This document shows positions 8,114 through 17,559 of a stretch of 64,000 bases of DNA, one piece after another (the stretch's first letter is position 1; every line of letters starts with the position of its first letter). The notes under the pieces are model-generated. The model saw only the letters and a program-made list of their open reading frames with translations. It made no database searches and was not told the DNA's origin. This DNA is from Desulfatitalea tepidiphila (lineage in GTDB: Bacteria; Desulfobacterota; Desulfobacteria; Desulfobacterales; Desulfosarcinaceae): contig NZ_BCAG01000006.1 in NCBI RefSeq assembly GCF_001293685.1, positions 248,001 to 312,000 on the forward strand, given 5' to 3'. The translations under genes and the position numbers were made by a program.

Positions 8114-9049
8114 TTATGGCTCATAGGCTGCATCGATGCCGCGCGGTTCGGCGTTGGCATCGCTCTGGTTGATAAAATAGACCGCCACGTAATTGCCAAC
8201 GTCCCAGATCTTCTCCGATTCGAGCTCCCGTTTGAAATAGGGCATGGCCGTGCCGGTGATGCCGTTCATGATCTGATAGTAGAGTATACCGCCGCTGATC
8301 TCCCGGTTTTTGAGGATCGTGAAGTTGAGCGGCGGCGGGTAGATCCACGGCTGGGCCGGCCCCATGCCGTCGCCCACCGGTCCGTGGCAACCGATGCAAA
8401 AATCCTGGTAGATCTTGTGACCCCGGGCCAACCCTGCGTCGGTGGTGGGATAGGGGTTGGGCACGTCCCGCCATCCCTGGGGAATGTTCTCATTGAGCCA
8501 CTGCACGTTGGCGTCCGGGCCGGCCTCGTAAGCGGCGATGGCCTTGGCCTTCCAGTAATCCTGGCGCGCCATGCGGTGATCGGCATCCTTCATGCCCAGG
8601 CTCTGGATATAACGGATCAGCTCCTCGGTCCGGAGCTCGCCCAGAAAGGCGAAGGGCGGCATCAGGGAGAGGGGCCGAGTGAACCGCGGATTGGCGAAAT
8701 GGGCCCAGTGCCAGTCGTCCGGGTGTTCTCCGCCGGCCTGAGAAAGATCCGGCCCGGTGCGCTGGGAGCCGAGCAGTATGGGATGATCGGCCACATAGTC
8801 TCCGGCCTGGGCGATGCGTTCGGCGCCCAACCCCCAGTCGATGGTGCGGACCGACTGGCTGTGGCAGTAGACGCACCCGTTGGCGATATAAAGCTCGCGG
8901 CCGGCCGCTTCAGGATCGCTGCGCTGCCGGAAAATCTCCGATGGCACGGTCTTGCTGGTATGCGCATAGGGCAAGAGAATCACGACAAAGACGATGGTCG
9001 CCAATATCAGGACACTGCCGACGACAACGGCAAGAGGGGTCATCTTCAT
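8114..9049 (-). CDS. ccoO: Dihaem CcoO-type subunit of cbb3 oxidase with fused second cytochrome c domain
   Basis: 311 residues. An N-terminal membrane anchor (about 6-27) is followed by a CcoO domain with haem motif CVYCH near residue 60 and the CcoO signatures ADHPILLGSQRTGPDL and MPPFAFL, then a second cytochrome c domain with CIGCH near residue 218. Classical CcoO is monohaem and CcoP dihaem; here the second haem domain is attached to CcoO and no separate CcoP is found. It would carry electrons from cytochrome c or ACIII to CcoN in the periplasm. The start at 9049 overlaps the ccoN stop (ATGA). Confidence 0.85.
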   Translation of the reverse strand: MKMTPLAVVVGSVLILATIVFVVILLPYAHTSKTVPSEIFRQRSDPEAAGRELYIANGCVYCHSQSVRTIDWGLGAERIAQAGDYVADHPILLGSQRTGPDLSQAGGEHPDDWHWAHFANPRFTRPLSLMPPFAFLGELRTEELIRYIQSLGMKDADHRMARQDYWKAKAIAAYEAGPDANVQWLNENIPQGWRDVPNPYPTTDAGLARGHKIYQDFCIGCHGPVGDGMGPAQPWIYPPPLNFTILKNREISGGILYYQIMNGITGTAMPYFKRELESEKIWDVGNYVAVYFINQSDANAEPRGIDAAYEP

Positions 9050-10407
9050 GACGGCGCTCCGCTTCCAACCCACACGGATCGAACGATATTGTAAAAGCCC
9101 AGCACGGCCGAGCCGAAAATCATCAGGCCCAAACCGGCCCGCACCACATAATAGACATGAATTTCTGGCAGCACCCGGTAGACGGTCTCGCCGTTGAGCC
9201 AGGCATTGCCCTGAATCAGGCCGGCGATGGTCAGCACGATGGTGAATCCCACCATTCCGATCAGGACCATCCAGTATTGAAAATCGGCCAGAAAGCGGCT
9301 GAACAGGGGCCTTCCGGTCAGTTTGGGGATCGTGTAGTAAAGCCCGCCCAGGGCGATCATACCGGCAAAGCCGAGGACACCGATGTGGGCATGGGCCACT
9401 ACCCAGTTGTTGAAGTGGGTGACGCGCTGTACGTCGGGCAGGGCCATGAACGATCCCTGGATGCTGACAAAGAAGTACATGATGGTGCCGGTGAAGACGA
9501 ACTTGGCCCCGATGTCGGCGTGGATCTCGCCCAGTTTCCCCTTTGCCGTGTACCAGATGTTGATGAGGAAAGCCATGACCGGTATCACCATGGCGACGCT
9601 GTCCACGATGGCCACCACCTTGAGCCAGGTGGGCACCGGCACCTGCAGCAGGTGGTGGGTGCCGATATGGGTGTAGACCACAATCAGGGACCAGAAGCCG
9701 AGCAGCGACAGGGTATGGCTGTATAGCGGATTGCGGGTCGCCCGCGGGATGACATAGTAGGCCACACCGGCCGACAGGGGCGTCAGCAGCAGACCGAATA
9801 TGTTGTGGCCGTAAAACCAGAGCAGAATGGCGTCGGGAATACCCACCAGGGCACCGCTATCGGGTCGCCAGATGACATTGCCCAGAATGTAGGTGCAGGC
9901 CGTGAGAATGCAGCCGGCCAACACGTACCACACCGAAACGTAAAGAATCGGCTCCTCGCGCTGCTTGACGGTCATGATGAAGTTGAAAAAAATCAGCAGG
10001 AAGGCGACCACCACGACCACGTCGATGGACCACACGAGTTCGGCATATTCACGCCCCTGGGTCATGCCCATGGCCAGGGTCGCCACCAGAGCCACCAGGG
10101 CCGCGTTCCAGCCGACGGCGGTAAAGACGCCCAGGCGTTCGCTGTAGAGCCCTGTGCCCAGCAGGCGCGGAATGTAGTAGAAGGCCGCGCCCAGCAGGCC
10201 GGGGGTCACGAATCCGAACAGCACCAGGTTGACATGGGTCGGCCGCACCCGGCCGAAGACGATGCCGCCCATATTGGCGGTGAGGTCGGGCGCCATCAGC
10301 TCGGTGGCGCCGAGCAGCCCGTAAAAGGTCGCCACCATCATCCAGAACCCGGAGGTCAGGCAAAATGCAGTGGCCGTCGGGTATTTCAAGATCGGTTTCG
10401 CTTCCAA
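9046..10407 (-). CDS. ccoN: cbb3-type cytochrome c oxidase subunit I
   Basis: 453 residues, a polytopic haem-copper oxidase core of about 12 spans. Seen: RPTHVNLVLFGFVTPGLLG (haem-ligand His region), WFYGHNIFGLLLTPLSAG with the CuB His, YTHIGTHHLLQ with the His pair, and NNWVVAHAHIGVLGF with the haem-ligand histidines. It reduces O2 to water at the haem b3-CuB centre in the inner membrane. A 173-bp gap separates it from the upstream cytochrome gene, the largest gap in the operon, so a second promoter there is possible. Confidence 0.9.
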   Translation of the reverse strand: MEAKPILKYPTATAFCLTSGFWMMVATFYGLLGATELMAPDLTANMGGIVFGRVRPTHVNLVLFGFVTPGLLGAAFYYIPRLLGTGLYSERLGVFTAVGWNAALVALVATLAMGMTQGREYAELVWSIDVVVVVAFLLIFFNFIMTVKQREEPILYVSVWYVLAGCILTACTYILGNVIWRPDSGALVGIPDAILLWFYGHNIFGLLLTPLSAGVAYYVIPRATRNPLYSHTLSLLGFWSLIVVYTHIGTHHLLQVPVPTWLKVVAIVDSVAMVIPVMAFLINIWYTAKGKLGEIHADIGAKFVFTGTIMYFFVSIQGSFMALPDVQRVTHFNNWVVAHAHIGVLGFAGMIALGGLYYTIPKLTGRPLFSRFLADFQYWMVLIGMVGFTIVLTIAGLIQGNAWLNGETVYRVLPEIHVYYVVRAGLGLMIFGSAVLGFYNIVRSVWVGSGAPS

Positions 10408-10580
10408 TCGAAGATATCTCCTAGTCCCGCTTCGCGGAGCCTTATAAAATCAACGTCATTGATTTCAGATGAATGTCGGCTCGCCTTCATCCGTCGTGTA
10501 TCGGCGATACCATCTATCCATCGACAGAATTCCTTCGCTTAAAACTTAACACTTAACACTTTAAATTTATTCCCTATCAA

Positions 10581-11210
10581 TCAACTATGACACCCCAGCC
10601 AGCAATCCAGGTTGGCCTTCTTCTCCCGATGGCACTCGATGCAGAAGCCCATCTTGAATCGCTCGCCCTTGAGCCGATCCATCTCCCTGACCTCGCCATG
10701 GCACGATTCGCAGGCGATATCCTTCAGGATATGGCGCTGATGGTTGAACAACACGTGCTCGGGCAGATAGAACACCTTGACCCAGGGCGTGGGGGTGTTG
10801 GTGTTGAAATAATCATGCTCCTTCCGGATCTCCGGATGGTTGGCAATGATGTAATTGTGACAGAAAAGACATTTTTCCACGGCAGGCAGGCCGGGATGGT
10901 GCGAGCGCGCCACATAGGAGTGGCAGAAGCGGCAGTCGATGGCCTTGTGGCCGGCATGCAGCCGATGGCTGAACGGAATCGGCTGGGCGGCGCCGACCCG
11001 GGTGGCGGGCGACGCGTAGTAGAAAAAGAGAAAGCCCAGGGACAACACCACGCAACAGGCCACCCAGAAGAGCGGCCCGCGGTTGAGCCAGACCACTTGG
11101 ACGCTGTCGCCGAACGCGGTCAGAAAGCGCATGGGATGCCCCTTGGTGCCGATCAGGACGGCGACGGTCAGCAGGCCGAGCAGGGAAATGGCGGTGATCA
11201 GGATCTCCAT
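10581..11210 (-). CDS. actA: Multihaem cytochrome c, ActA-like subunit of Alternative Complex III
   Basis: 209 residues. Two hydrophobic segments (about 3-21 and 46-66) are followed by a periplasmic multihaem domain with CRFCH, CLFCH, CESCH and CIECH, plus a terminal CWLGCH that is a CxxxCH, not CxxCH, motif. Four certain haems and possibly five fit ActA, the pentahaem subunit of ACIII that passes electrons from the Fe-S subunit onward. In most act clusters actA is first; here it is fifth. The start overlaps the actF stop by one base. Confidence 0.8.
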   Translation of the reverse strand: MEILITAISLLGLLTVAVLIGTKGHPMRFLTAFGDSVQVVWLNRGPLFWVACCVVLSLGFLFFYYASPATRVGAAQPIPFSHRLHAGHKAIDCRFCHSYVARSHHPGLPAVEKCLFCHNYIIANHPEIRKEHDYFNTNTPTPWVKVFYLPEHVLFNHQRHILKDIACESCHGEVREMDRLKGERFKMGFCIECHREKKANLDCWLGCHS

Positions 11211-12436
11211 CAGCGCTTATCCTCCAACCGGTGCACCAACACCGCGGGAAACTGTCTCAAATAAATTACCACCGACGCCGCCAGAAGCCCCAGAAATCCC
11301 AATGCCACCAGGGGATCAATCCAGCTCAACGGCAGGCGTTCGACACCGTGATGAAACACCGGCCCGAGCAGCAGAAAATGTTCCAGCCACATCCCCACGA
11401 TGACAGCGCCGCAGATCACGACCATGGCCGCCGGGAGGGTCTTGATGCGCTTGTTGAGCAATATCAGGAACGGCGCGATGAAGCAGATCGCCAGCACGGC
11501 CCAGGCCAGGAAGCTCCAAGGTGCGGTCATGGTGCGTTCGATGACGTAGGCCGTCTCCTCGGAGATGTTGCCGTACCAGATCACGACGAACTGGGCATAG
11601 AAGAAATCGGCCCACACCAGGCCGAAAGCGAAGAAGAGCTTGCCGATGTCGTGATAGTGGGAGGCCGCGATGCTGAAGCCGGTGCGCCCGCCCAGCTGCA
11701 GAATCGCCGCGGTAATGATCAGGGCCCCGAACCCCACGTAAATGGCCTTGACGAAGGAGTAGGCGCCGAACAGGGTGGAGTACCAGTGGGGATCCATGCT
11801 CATCACCAGGTCGTAGCCGATCAGGGAGAGCACCACGGCGAAGACGAACATGTAAAGAAACGCGAGCACGGTGGCACGTCGGTGAAAACGGCCGGGCTCG
11901 GGCGGCCGGGTCTGCCAACGGCTGAAAAGCCATTGCGCCACGGGACCTCCGCTTTGCCGGACGGCCAGCTTGAGCCCCAGGGCATGATAGAGATAGGCCA
12001 GGCCCAAACCATAAAGCAGCAGAAGGCCGACGGCGTCCCTGGAAAAGAGGAAAGGCAGGTTGAGCCACACCTCCTTGCCGTGCAGGTCGTGGCCCAGCCA
12101 GGGAAAAATGTGGCGGCGTCCGATGAACAGCAGCAGGAAAAGCACGAACGAGACCGGGAAGAACGAGGTGAACGCCTCGGCCAGGCCGGCCAGCGGACCG
12201 CTCCAGCGGGCACCCACGGCATGCATGAGGGTGGAAAAGAGCACGGCCCCCTGGGCGATGGCCGAAAACAGCAGAAAGCTCACCAGGTAGGACTGCCAGG
12301 CCCGCGCGGCGTTGTCCCCGAACAGCTGGGATACGAAAACGACAAGGCCGGCTGCGGTCAGCAGGCCGCAAAACACCAGCGGCATGACCGGCCGGTTTGA
12401 AACGGTTGCGATAGCAGAATTAGGGCCGTTGCTCAT
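11210..12436 (-). CDS. actF: Alternative Complex III subunit ActF (NrfD-related membrane protein)
   Basis: 408 residues with about ten hydrophobic spans and almost no large soluble domain. It resembles the second polytopic subunit of ACIII (ActF), a relative of NrfD/PsrC that spans the membrane beside ActC. Its position directly after actD with an ATGA overlap (12433-12436) matches the conserved act order. It may help form the quinol site or the proton path, which is not settled for the family. Confidence 0.85.
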   Translation of the reverse strand: MSNGPNSAIATVSNRPVMPLVFCGLLTAAGLVVFVSQLFGDNAARAWQSYLVSFLLFSAIAQGAVLFSTLMHAVGARWSGPLAGLAEAFTSFFPVSFVLFLLLFIGRRHIFPWLGHDLHGKEVWLNLPFLFSRDAVGLLLLYGLGLAYLYHALGLKLAVRQSGGPVAQWLFSRWQTRPPEPGRFHRRATVLAFLYMFVFAVVLSLIGYDLVMSMDPHWYSTLFGAYSFVKAIYVGFGALIITAAILQLGGRTGFSIAASHYHDIGKLFFAFGLVWADFFYAQFVVIWYGNISEETAYVIERTMTAPWSFLAWAVLAICFIAPFLILLNKRIKTLPAAMVVICGAVIVGMWLEHFLLLGPVFHHGVERLPLSWIDPLVALGFLGLLAASVVIYLRQFPAVLVHRLEDKR

Positions 12437-12990
12437 GGGGTTGGCCCTCCTTGCGGCGGTTGATCCGGCACTCCCTGTACATCTTCGGCGGTCTTGATGT
12501 CGGCCCCCTTGGCTTCGAAAAAACGATACAGCCCCTTACATTCACTGGCGTCACAGCTGGCCAGGACGCCGAATTTGTGGCCGGTAAAGCGAGGATCGTA
12601 AAACTCGTCCTGCTTGAAGCGTGGCAGACGCGCCTGGGAGATCAACCCCAGGACATTGCCGAAGACAGCGAAGAGAATGGTGAACTCGAAGCCCACGATG
12701 AAAAATGGCACCAGGGCCACGATAGGCTTGCCGCCCACGATCATGTCCCAGCGCGCGGACGTGAAAGCGGCCAGCAGAAATCCGGTGAAAAACCCGGTGA
12801 TGCCGCCGGCCAGGGTGAACCAGCCCACCTTGCTCTTGGGCGCCTCAATGGCCCCGGCGATCTCGTGGCTGGGGATGGGGCTGTGCACCCGCTCCAGAGT
12901 GTAGGCCGTGTTGCGCAGCCCGCGGATGGCCGATGCAGCCTGGATCTCGGTGTCGAAGATCCCCATGATCGAAGCGCGATCAGTCGGCAT
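12433..12990 (-). CDS. actD: Alternative Complex III subunit ActD (DUF3341)
   Basis: 185 residues. The layout is typical of DUF3341: a cytoplasmic N-terminal domain beginning SIMGIFDTEIQAASAIRGLR, two central membrane spans (about 60-80 and 92-116), and a C-terminal cytoplasmic region ending near the GHKFGVLASC segment. The start at 12990 has GGAGG at good spacing and lies inside the actC end (11-base overlap). ActD is a small structural subunit of ACIII without cofactors. Confidence 0.9.
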   Translation of the reverse strand: MPTDRASIMGIFDTEIQAASAIRGLRNTAYTLERVHSPIPSHEIAGAIEAPKSKVGWFTLAGGITGFFTGFLLAAFTSARWDMIVGGKPIVALVPFFIVGFEFTILFAVFGNVLGLISQARLPRFKQDEFYDPRFTGHKFGVLASCDASECKGLYRFFEAKGADIKTAEDVQGVPDQPPQGGPTP

Positions 12991-14302
12991 GGGCACCTCC
13001 TTCATGCAGCGTCTCTTTCATTTCGGTCATGGAGACCGAGGGCAGGTGTTTGACGAACAGGACGAAGAGGAAGAAAAATAGGCAGAAGCTGCCGATCATG
13101 ATGCCGAACTCCACCAGGGTGGGCCGGTACAAGCCCCAGGCGTAAGGAAGAAAATCGTGGGCCACGGACCCGATGATGATCACGAAGCGCTCGTACCACA
13201 TGCCGATATTGACGAAGATTGAAATCACGAAGAGCCACTTGATATGGGTGCGGATCGGCTTGATCAGGAAAAGCAGGGGAATGACCGTGTTGCAGATCAC
13301 CATGATCCAATACTCCACCGCATAGTCGCCGAACATACGCCATCGGAAGGTCTCCATCTCCACGATGTTGTGGCTGTACCAGGCGATGAATACCTCGGTG
13401 CCGTAAGCGAACCCCACGATCAGACCGGTAAATACGATGGTTTTGGCTACGCTTTCCAGAACCCGCACGGTAATGATCTTCTCGTAGTGAAAGATCTTGC
13501 GCAAAGGGATCATCAGGGTCAGCACCATGGCCAGACCCGAATGGATGGCCCCGGCAACGAAGTAGGGTGCGAAGATCGTGGTGTGCCAGCCGGGCACCAC
13601 GCCCAGAGCGAAGTCCCAAGACACCACGCTGTGCACCGAGATGACCAGGGGTGTGGCCAGGGCCGCGAAGAAGAGATAGCCGCGGGTGTAGTGGCGCCAC
13701 TGCTCGTACTCGCCGGTCCAGCCCAGGGAGATGATGGCGAAGATCTTACGGCGCACGCCCGTGGCCCGATCGCGAATGGCGGCCAGATCGGGCAGCATGC
13801 CGGTGTACCAGAAGAGCGAGCTCACGGTCAGGTAGGTGCTGATGGCCACCACGTCGAACATGAGCGGCGATTGGAAGTTGGGCCACAAAGTGCGCTGATT
13901 GGGAATGGGGAGCATGTAGTAGACCATCCACACCCGGCCCAGGTGGATAAACGGATAGAGGCCGGCCGTGCAGACGGCGAAGACGGTCATGGTTTCGGCG
14001 GCGCGGGCGATGGGATTGCGCCACCCGGCGCGGAACAGATGCAGGATCGCGGAGATGAGAGTGCCGGAGTGAGCGATTCCGACCCAGAAGACGAAGTTGA
14101 TCAGGTAGGTGCCCCAGTGAACCGGGTTGTTCTGGCCGCCGACGCCGATGCCCGTGAAGATCTGGTAGAGCCAGCAGGCGGCGCCCATGAGCACGCCGCA
14201 GAACAGCAGCGCCACGACCACCCAGTAGTTGCGGCCCGGCGGCGCCAGGGTATCGATGACGGTGTCGTCGATGGACTGATAGGTGAGTGCGGTTTGGGTC
14301 AT
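12980..14302 (-). CDS. actC: Alternative Complex III quinol-side membrane subunit ActC (NrfD family)
   Basis: 440 residues with about ten membrane spans. Seen: the NrfD/PsrC-type run VFWVGIAHSGTLISAILHLFR, HLGRVWMVYYMLPIP, and the HSGLAMVLTLMIPLRK region. ActC is the likely site of quinol oxidation in ACIII and contacts the Fe-S subunit ActB on the periplasmic face. It lies 96 bp after actB, in the conserved order. Confidence 0.9.
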   Translation of the reverse strand: MTQTALTYQSIDDTVIDTLAPPGRNYWVVVALLFCGVLMGAACWLYQIFTGIGVGGQNNPVHWGTYLINFVFWVGIAHSGTLISAILHLFRAGWRNPIARAAETMTVFAVCTAGLYPFIHLGRVWMVYYMLPIPNQRTLWPNFQSPLMFDVVAISTYLTVSSLFWYTGMLPDLAAIRDRATGVRRKIFAIISLGWTGEYEQWRHYTRGYLFFAALATPLVISVHSVVSWDFALGVVPGWHTTIFAPYFVAGAIHSGLAMVLTLMIPLRKIFHYEKIITVRVLESVAKTIVFTGLIVGFAYGTEVFIAWYSHNIVEMETFRWRMFGDYAVEYWIMVICNTVIPLLFLIKPIRTHIKWLFVISIFVNIGMWYERFVIIIGSVAHDFLPYAWGLYRPTLVEFGIMIGSFCLFFFLFVLFVKHLPSVSMTEMKETLHEGGAHAD

Positions 14303-14398
14303 GGGTGTTAGGTCAAGTCTAAAGTGTTAAGTTTAAAGTGAAGGAATGGGGTCGATTTTGATTTCGGATCTCCCGTCTCTTGTCTTCCGTTTGAATTT

Positions 14399-17344
14399 TT
14401 AAAGCTTCTGAATCACTTTCTTCAAATAGATCACCGCTGGCTTGGTGTTCAGATAACCCATCACCTGGTAGGCCCTTGGATCTTCGATCTTCTTGCGCAC
14501 CGCGCTGTTCGGGTCCATCAGGTTGCCGAAGATCAGCGCATCGGTCGGGCAGCTTTGCACACAGGCCGGCACCACCTCGCCGTCGCGGATGTCGCGGCTT
14601 TCGTTCTTGGCCTGGTGGTGGGCCGCCTTGATGCGTTGGATGCAGAACGAGCACTTCTCCATTACGCCCTTGCTGCGTACCGTGACGTCGGGATTGAGCT
14701 GCAGGTTGAGCGGCTCGGGCCACTCCCAGTCGAACCAGTTGAAACGCCGAACCTTGTATGGACAGTTTTGGGCGCAGAAACGCGTGCCGATGCAACGGTT
14801 GTAGATCTGGTTGTTGAGCCCCTCTTTGGAGTGATGGGGTGCGTAGACCGGGCAGACCGATTCGCAAGGCGCGTTGTCGCAATGCTGGCACATCATGGGC
14901 AAAAAGATCATCCGGGTGGGATCCTCGGGGTCGTGGTAGCGCTCGATGCGCATCCAGGCCATCTCCCGGCCTTCGATGATCCGCGCCTCGCCGACGATGC
15001 CCAGATTGTTTTCCGCGTAACAGGCGGCCACGCACGCACTGCAGCCGATGCACCGGTCCAGGTCCACCACCATGCCCCACCGATAGCCGTCGTGATCGTG
15101 GGGCGGGTAGATGTCGCGGCTGTGGTCGTAGCCCTCGGGCAGCGGCAGGGTGAGAGGGAAGTCGTTCATGGTGAGGCCTTCCAGCCGGTCGGAATCGGAG
15201 GCTTTGTCCAGCGGCACGCTCAAGGCGATCTTGCGATCATGCTGGATGCGGCTGCCCGACAGGGTGGCCAGGGCCGTACTGCCCGCGGACGCGTCGAGAC
15301 TTTCGACCACGGCCGTATAGTCGGGAGCGCCGCTCTGGGCTTCGGTTTGCCCGTCCAGCAGGGCCACGGGATTGACTCCCTGCCCCTGGGCGTAACGTCC
15401 CATCCGGGTATGCCCCTGTCCAGCGGAAACCACCACGACTGTGGGGTGAACGCCGGGGTGGCCATAGGCCTGCAGTGCGATCTTGCCATAGGCCGTGGCC
15501 ACTTGAATTTTCCGGCCATCCTGCCAGCCACGGGCGGTCATGACCTGGGGGTTGACCATCGCCAGCGACTGCCAGGCCACCTGGGAAACGGGGTCGGGAA
15601 TTTCGGGGAGCCAGGGACGGTCGGCGTGGCGGCCGTCGTAAAACCGCAGGGAAGAGACGACATGGAGCACCATCTTGTCGGCGGCCGGCAGTGCCAGGCG
15701 GCTCAGGGCTTGGACCAGCGTCCGCACCGAGGCGGACTCCAACCGGGGCATCGGTTTGGATGCCGATCGGCCGGCCACGAAGCGTCCACCGTTTTGAACG
15801 AGTTGCAACCACTGGTCCGGAGAGTCGATGTCGTTTTCGCGTGCGATGCGTTCGGTCAGATAGTGGCGGTAGTCCCCCAACGGACGCTGGTCGTCGGGGA
15901 GCAGGTTCAGGAAAAGATCCCCGATGTTGGGCGCCGGACTGATGCGGCCCAGGGTGGGCTGCAGGGTGGCGGTCATGGCCTGTTTGCTCTCGTAGGCATC
16001 CCACGATTCCAGGGGGTGCTGGACCGGGATGATCAGATCGGCGGCCGCAGCGGTTTCGTCCATGATGGACGCAAAGGCCACGGTGAAACAGCGCGCGTCA
16101 TCGAGCACCCTTTGAACCGGAGGGTCGGCCGGCAACGCATAGAGGGGATTGACCCGGTTCAGCAGCAGCAGATCGACCGGCCGATCGGCCAGACGCCGCC
16201 AGAACGCGTTGATCTGCGCCCGGGGGGCGGCGATCTCCACTCGGTGGCGCTGGTCGAAATCGAAGAGCCCGAAATCGGGATCGAGGATGGCGTTGAGCAT
16301 CAAAACGGCCAGGTCGGCGGCTGCCGAGGCCGCGCCGCAGGAGGCGGCCGCGGTGGGCAGGATGAGCGGCCGCCGGGCGGTCTGAAGGCGTTGGGCCAGG
16401 ATTCTCAGGGTGTCGGCCGCAACGCCGGTCTTTTGGGCCAGGTCGGCCGGCCGGTATCCCGCGCTTGCCTCCATCAAGGCGACACGGAAAGGCCCCGGCA
16501 GATCCCGGCCAACGCCGTCGTCCAACAGCTGGGCGATCAGGGCCATGGCCACCAGGGCTTCGCTGCCGGGTCGGCACATGATCCACTGGTCCGCATTGGC
16601 CGCCGTCAGGGATTGATAGGCGTTCACGTGGACAAAAAAGCCCTTGGTGCCATTGTCCCAGGCGTGCATCATTTTGAATTTGCGGCTGTACTCCACCGGG
16701 GAGAGCCAGGTTTCCAGGAAGTCGGCGCCGAATCCCACGATCAGATCGGCCTGATCGAGATGGTAACCGGGCAGTTCTGCCCTTCCGAAGAGCTGGTCGT
16801 GGGCGAATTTGAGCGATTCGTAGGCAAAGGGTTCGAAGATCAGGGGACCGGTGCTGCGATGGCCGGCGAGCACCGAACCGAACAGGTCGAGCAGATGGCG
16901 GCCGGTCACCTCGGACAGCATGGCAACGCGGTCCGGTCCGGCGGCCGCCGCCGCATGGGCCTTTTGCTGGACGATGGTCAGGGCCTGGGCAAAGGAGATC
17001 TTCCGCCACCCCTCCTTTTCCTTGAGGAGCGGCGCGTGAATGCGGTCGGGGTGATACAGCCCCTGCAGCGCCGCATGCCCGCGGGCGCACAACTTGCCCT
17101 GGTTGACCGGATGGAGCGGATTGCCCTCCAGCTTGACCACCCGGCCCTCGCGGTTCTTGGCCAGGATGCCGCAGCCGGCCGGACATTCGCGGCAGGTGGA
17201 GGCATACCAGGTGGCTTCGCCGGTCACCATGTCTTCGGGTGCACGCACCAGGGTGTAGAGATGTTTTTCGGGATGTGCATTGCAGCCGGCGGCAAAGGCC
17301 ACGCTTCCCATTCCGGCCAATTTGAGGAAGGTCCTTCGATCCAT
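14399..17344 (-). CDS. actB: Alternative Complex III molybdopterin/Fe-S fusion subunit ActB
   Basis: 981 residues. An N-terminal twin-arginine signal (MDRRTFLKLAG) ends in FAAGC, so it is probably exported folded and perhaps lipid anchored. The first ~720 residues are a molybdopterin-oxidoreductase-like domain with a Cys cluster (CRECPAGC...GKLCARG) near residues 49-90. The last ~240 residues are a four-cluster ferredoxin-like domain with CIGCSACVAACY, CQHCDNAPCESVCP, CIGTRFCAQNCP and CSFCIQ...CVQSCP. This fusion is diagnostic of ActB, where the first domain is known to lack molybdenum and the clusters carry electrons. The start at 17344 places the TAT motif at the N-terminus. Confidence 0.92.
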   Translation of the reverse strand: MDRRTFLKLAGMGSVAFAAGCNAHPEKHLYTLVRAPEDMVTGEATWYASTCRECPAGCGILAKNREGRVVKLEGNPLHPVNQGKLCARGHAALQGLYHPDRIHAPLLKEKEGWRKISFAQALTIVQQKAHAAAAAGPDRVAMLSEVTGRHLLDLFGSVLAGHRSTGPLIFEPFAYESLKFAHDQLFGRAELPGYHLDQADLIVGFGADFLETWLSPVEYSRKFKMMHAWDNGTKGFFVHVNAYQSLTAANADQWIMCRPGSEALVAMALIAQLLDDGVGRDLPGPFRVALMEASAGYRPADLAQKTGVAADTLRILAQRLQTARRPLILPTAAASCGAASAAADLAVLMLNAILDPDFGLFDFDQRHRVEIAAPRAQINAFWRRLADRPVDLLLLNRVNPLYALPADPPVQRVLDDARCFTVAFASIMDETAAAADLIIPVQHPLESWDAYESKQAMTATLQPTLGRISPAPNIGDLFLNLLPDDQRPLGDYRHYLTERIARENDIDSPDQWLQLVQNGGRFVAGRSASKPMPRLESASVRTLVQALSRLALPAADKMVLHVVSSLRFYDGRHADRPWLPEIPDPVSQVAWQSLAMVNPQVMTARGWQDGRKIQVATAYGKIALQAYGHPGVHPTVVVVSAGQGHTRMGRYAQGQGVNPVALLDGQTEAQSGAPDYTAVVESLDASAGSTALATLSGSRIQHDRKIALSVPLDKASDSDRLEGLTMNDFPLTLPLPEGYDHSRDIYPPHDHDGYRWGMVVDLDRCIGCSACVAACYAENNLGIVGEARIIEGREMAWMRIERYHDPEDPTRMIFLPMMCQHCDNAPCESVCPVYAPHHSKEGLNNQIYNRCIGTRFCAQNCPYKVRRFNWFDWEWPEPLNLQLNPDVTVRSKGVMEKCSFCIQRIKAAHHQAKNESRDIRDGEVVPACVQSCPTDALIFGNLMDPNSAVRKKIEDPRAYQVMGYLNTKPAVIYLKKVIQKL

Positions 17345-17559
17345 ACACCCTGCCTGTCGATACCGCCGCGCGTCGGCAACTGATCCGGTGCGTTCGATCC
17401 ATGCCGTCAACTTTGCATGGAGACGTGCCGAGAGGGAAACATCGCGTGTGAACGGCGCCGGAAAACGAGCGATATGATTTAAACGGTAAACATGTTCGAA
17501 GTCAGCATGAACGATAGCTTCAAATCAGGTAACAGAAGCCGGACTGTATTGTCAATTGC
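17345..17559 (-). promoter_or_regulatory. Upstream region of the ACIII-oxidase operon
   Basis: 215 bp between the upstream isomerase stop and the actB start, the only long gap before the first gene of the respiratory operon, so a promoter is likely here. I saw no convincing operator or sigma-54 site. Confidence 0.3.

Noticed and set aside
7529-9094. 521-codon plus-strand ORF over the oxidase genes
   Set aside because: Antisense of ccoO and the small subunits, which have haem motifs and ATGA overlaps.
14555-17383. 942-codon plus-strand ORF opposite actB
   Set aside because: It is the antisense of actB, which has intact signal and Fe-S motifs; long antisense frames are common in GC-rich coding DNA.
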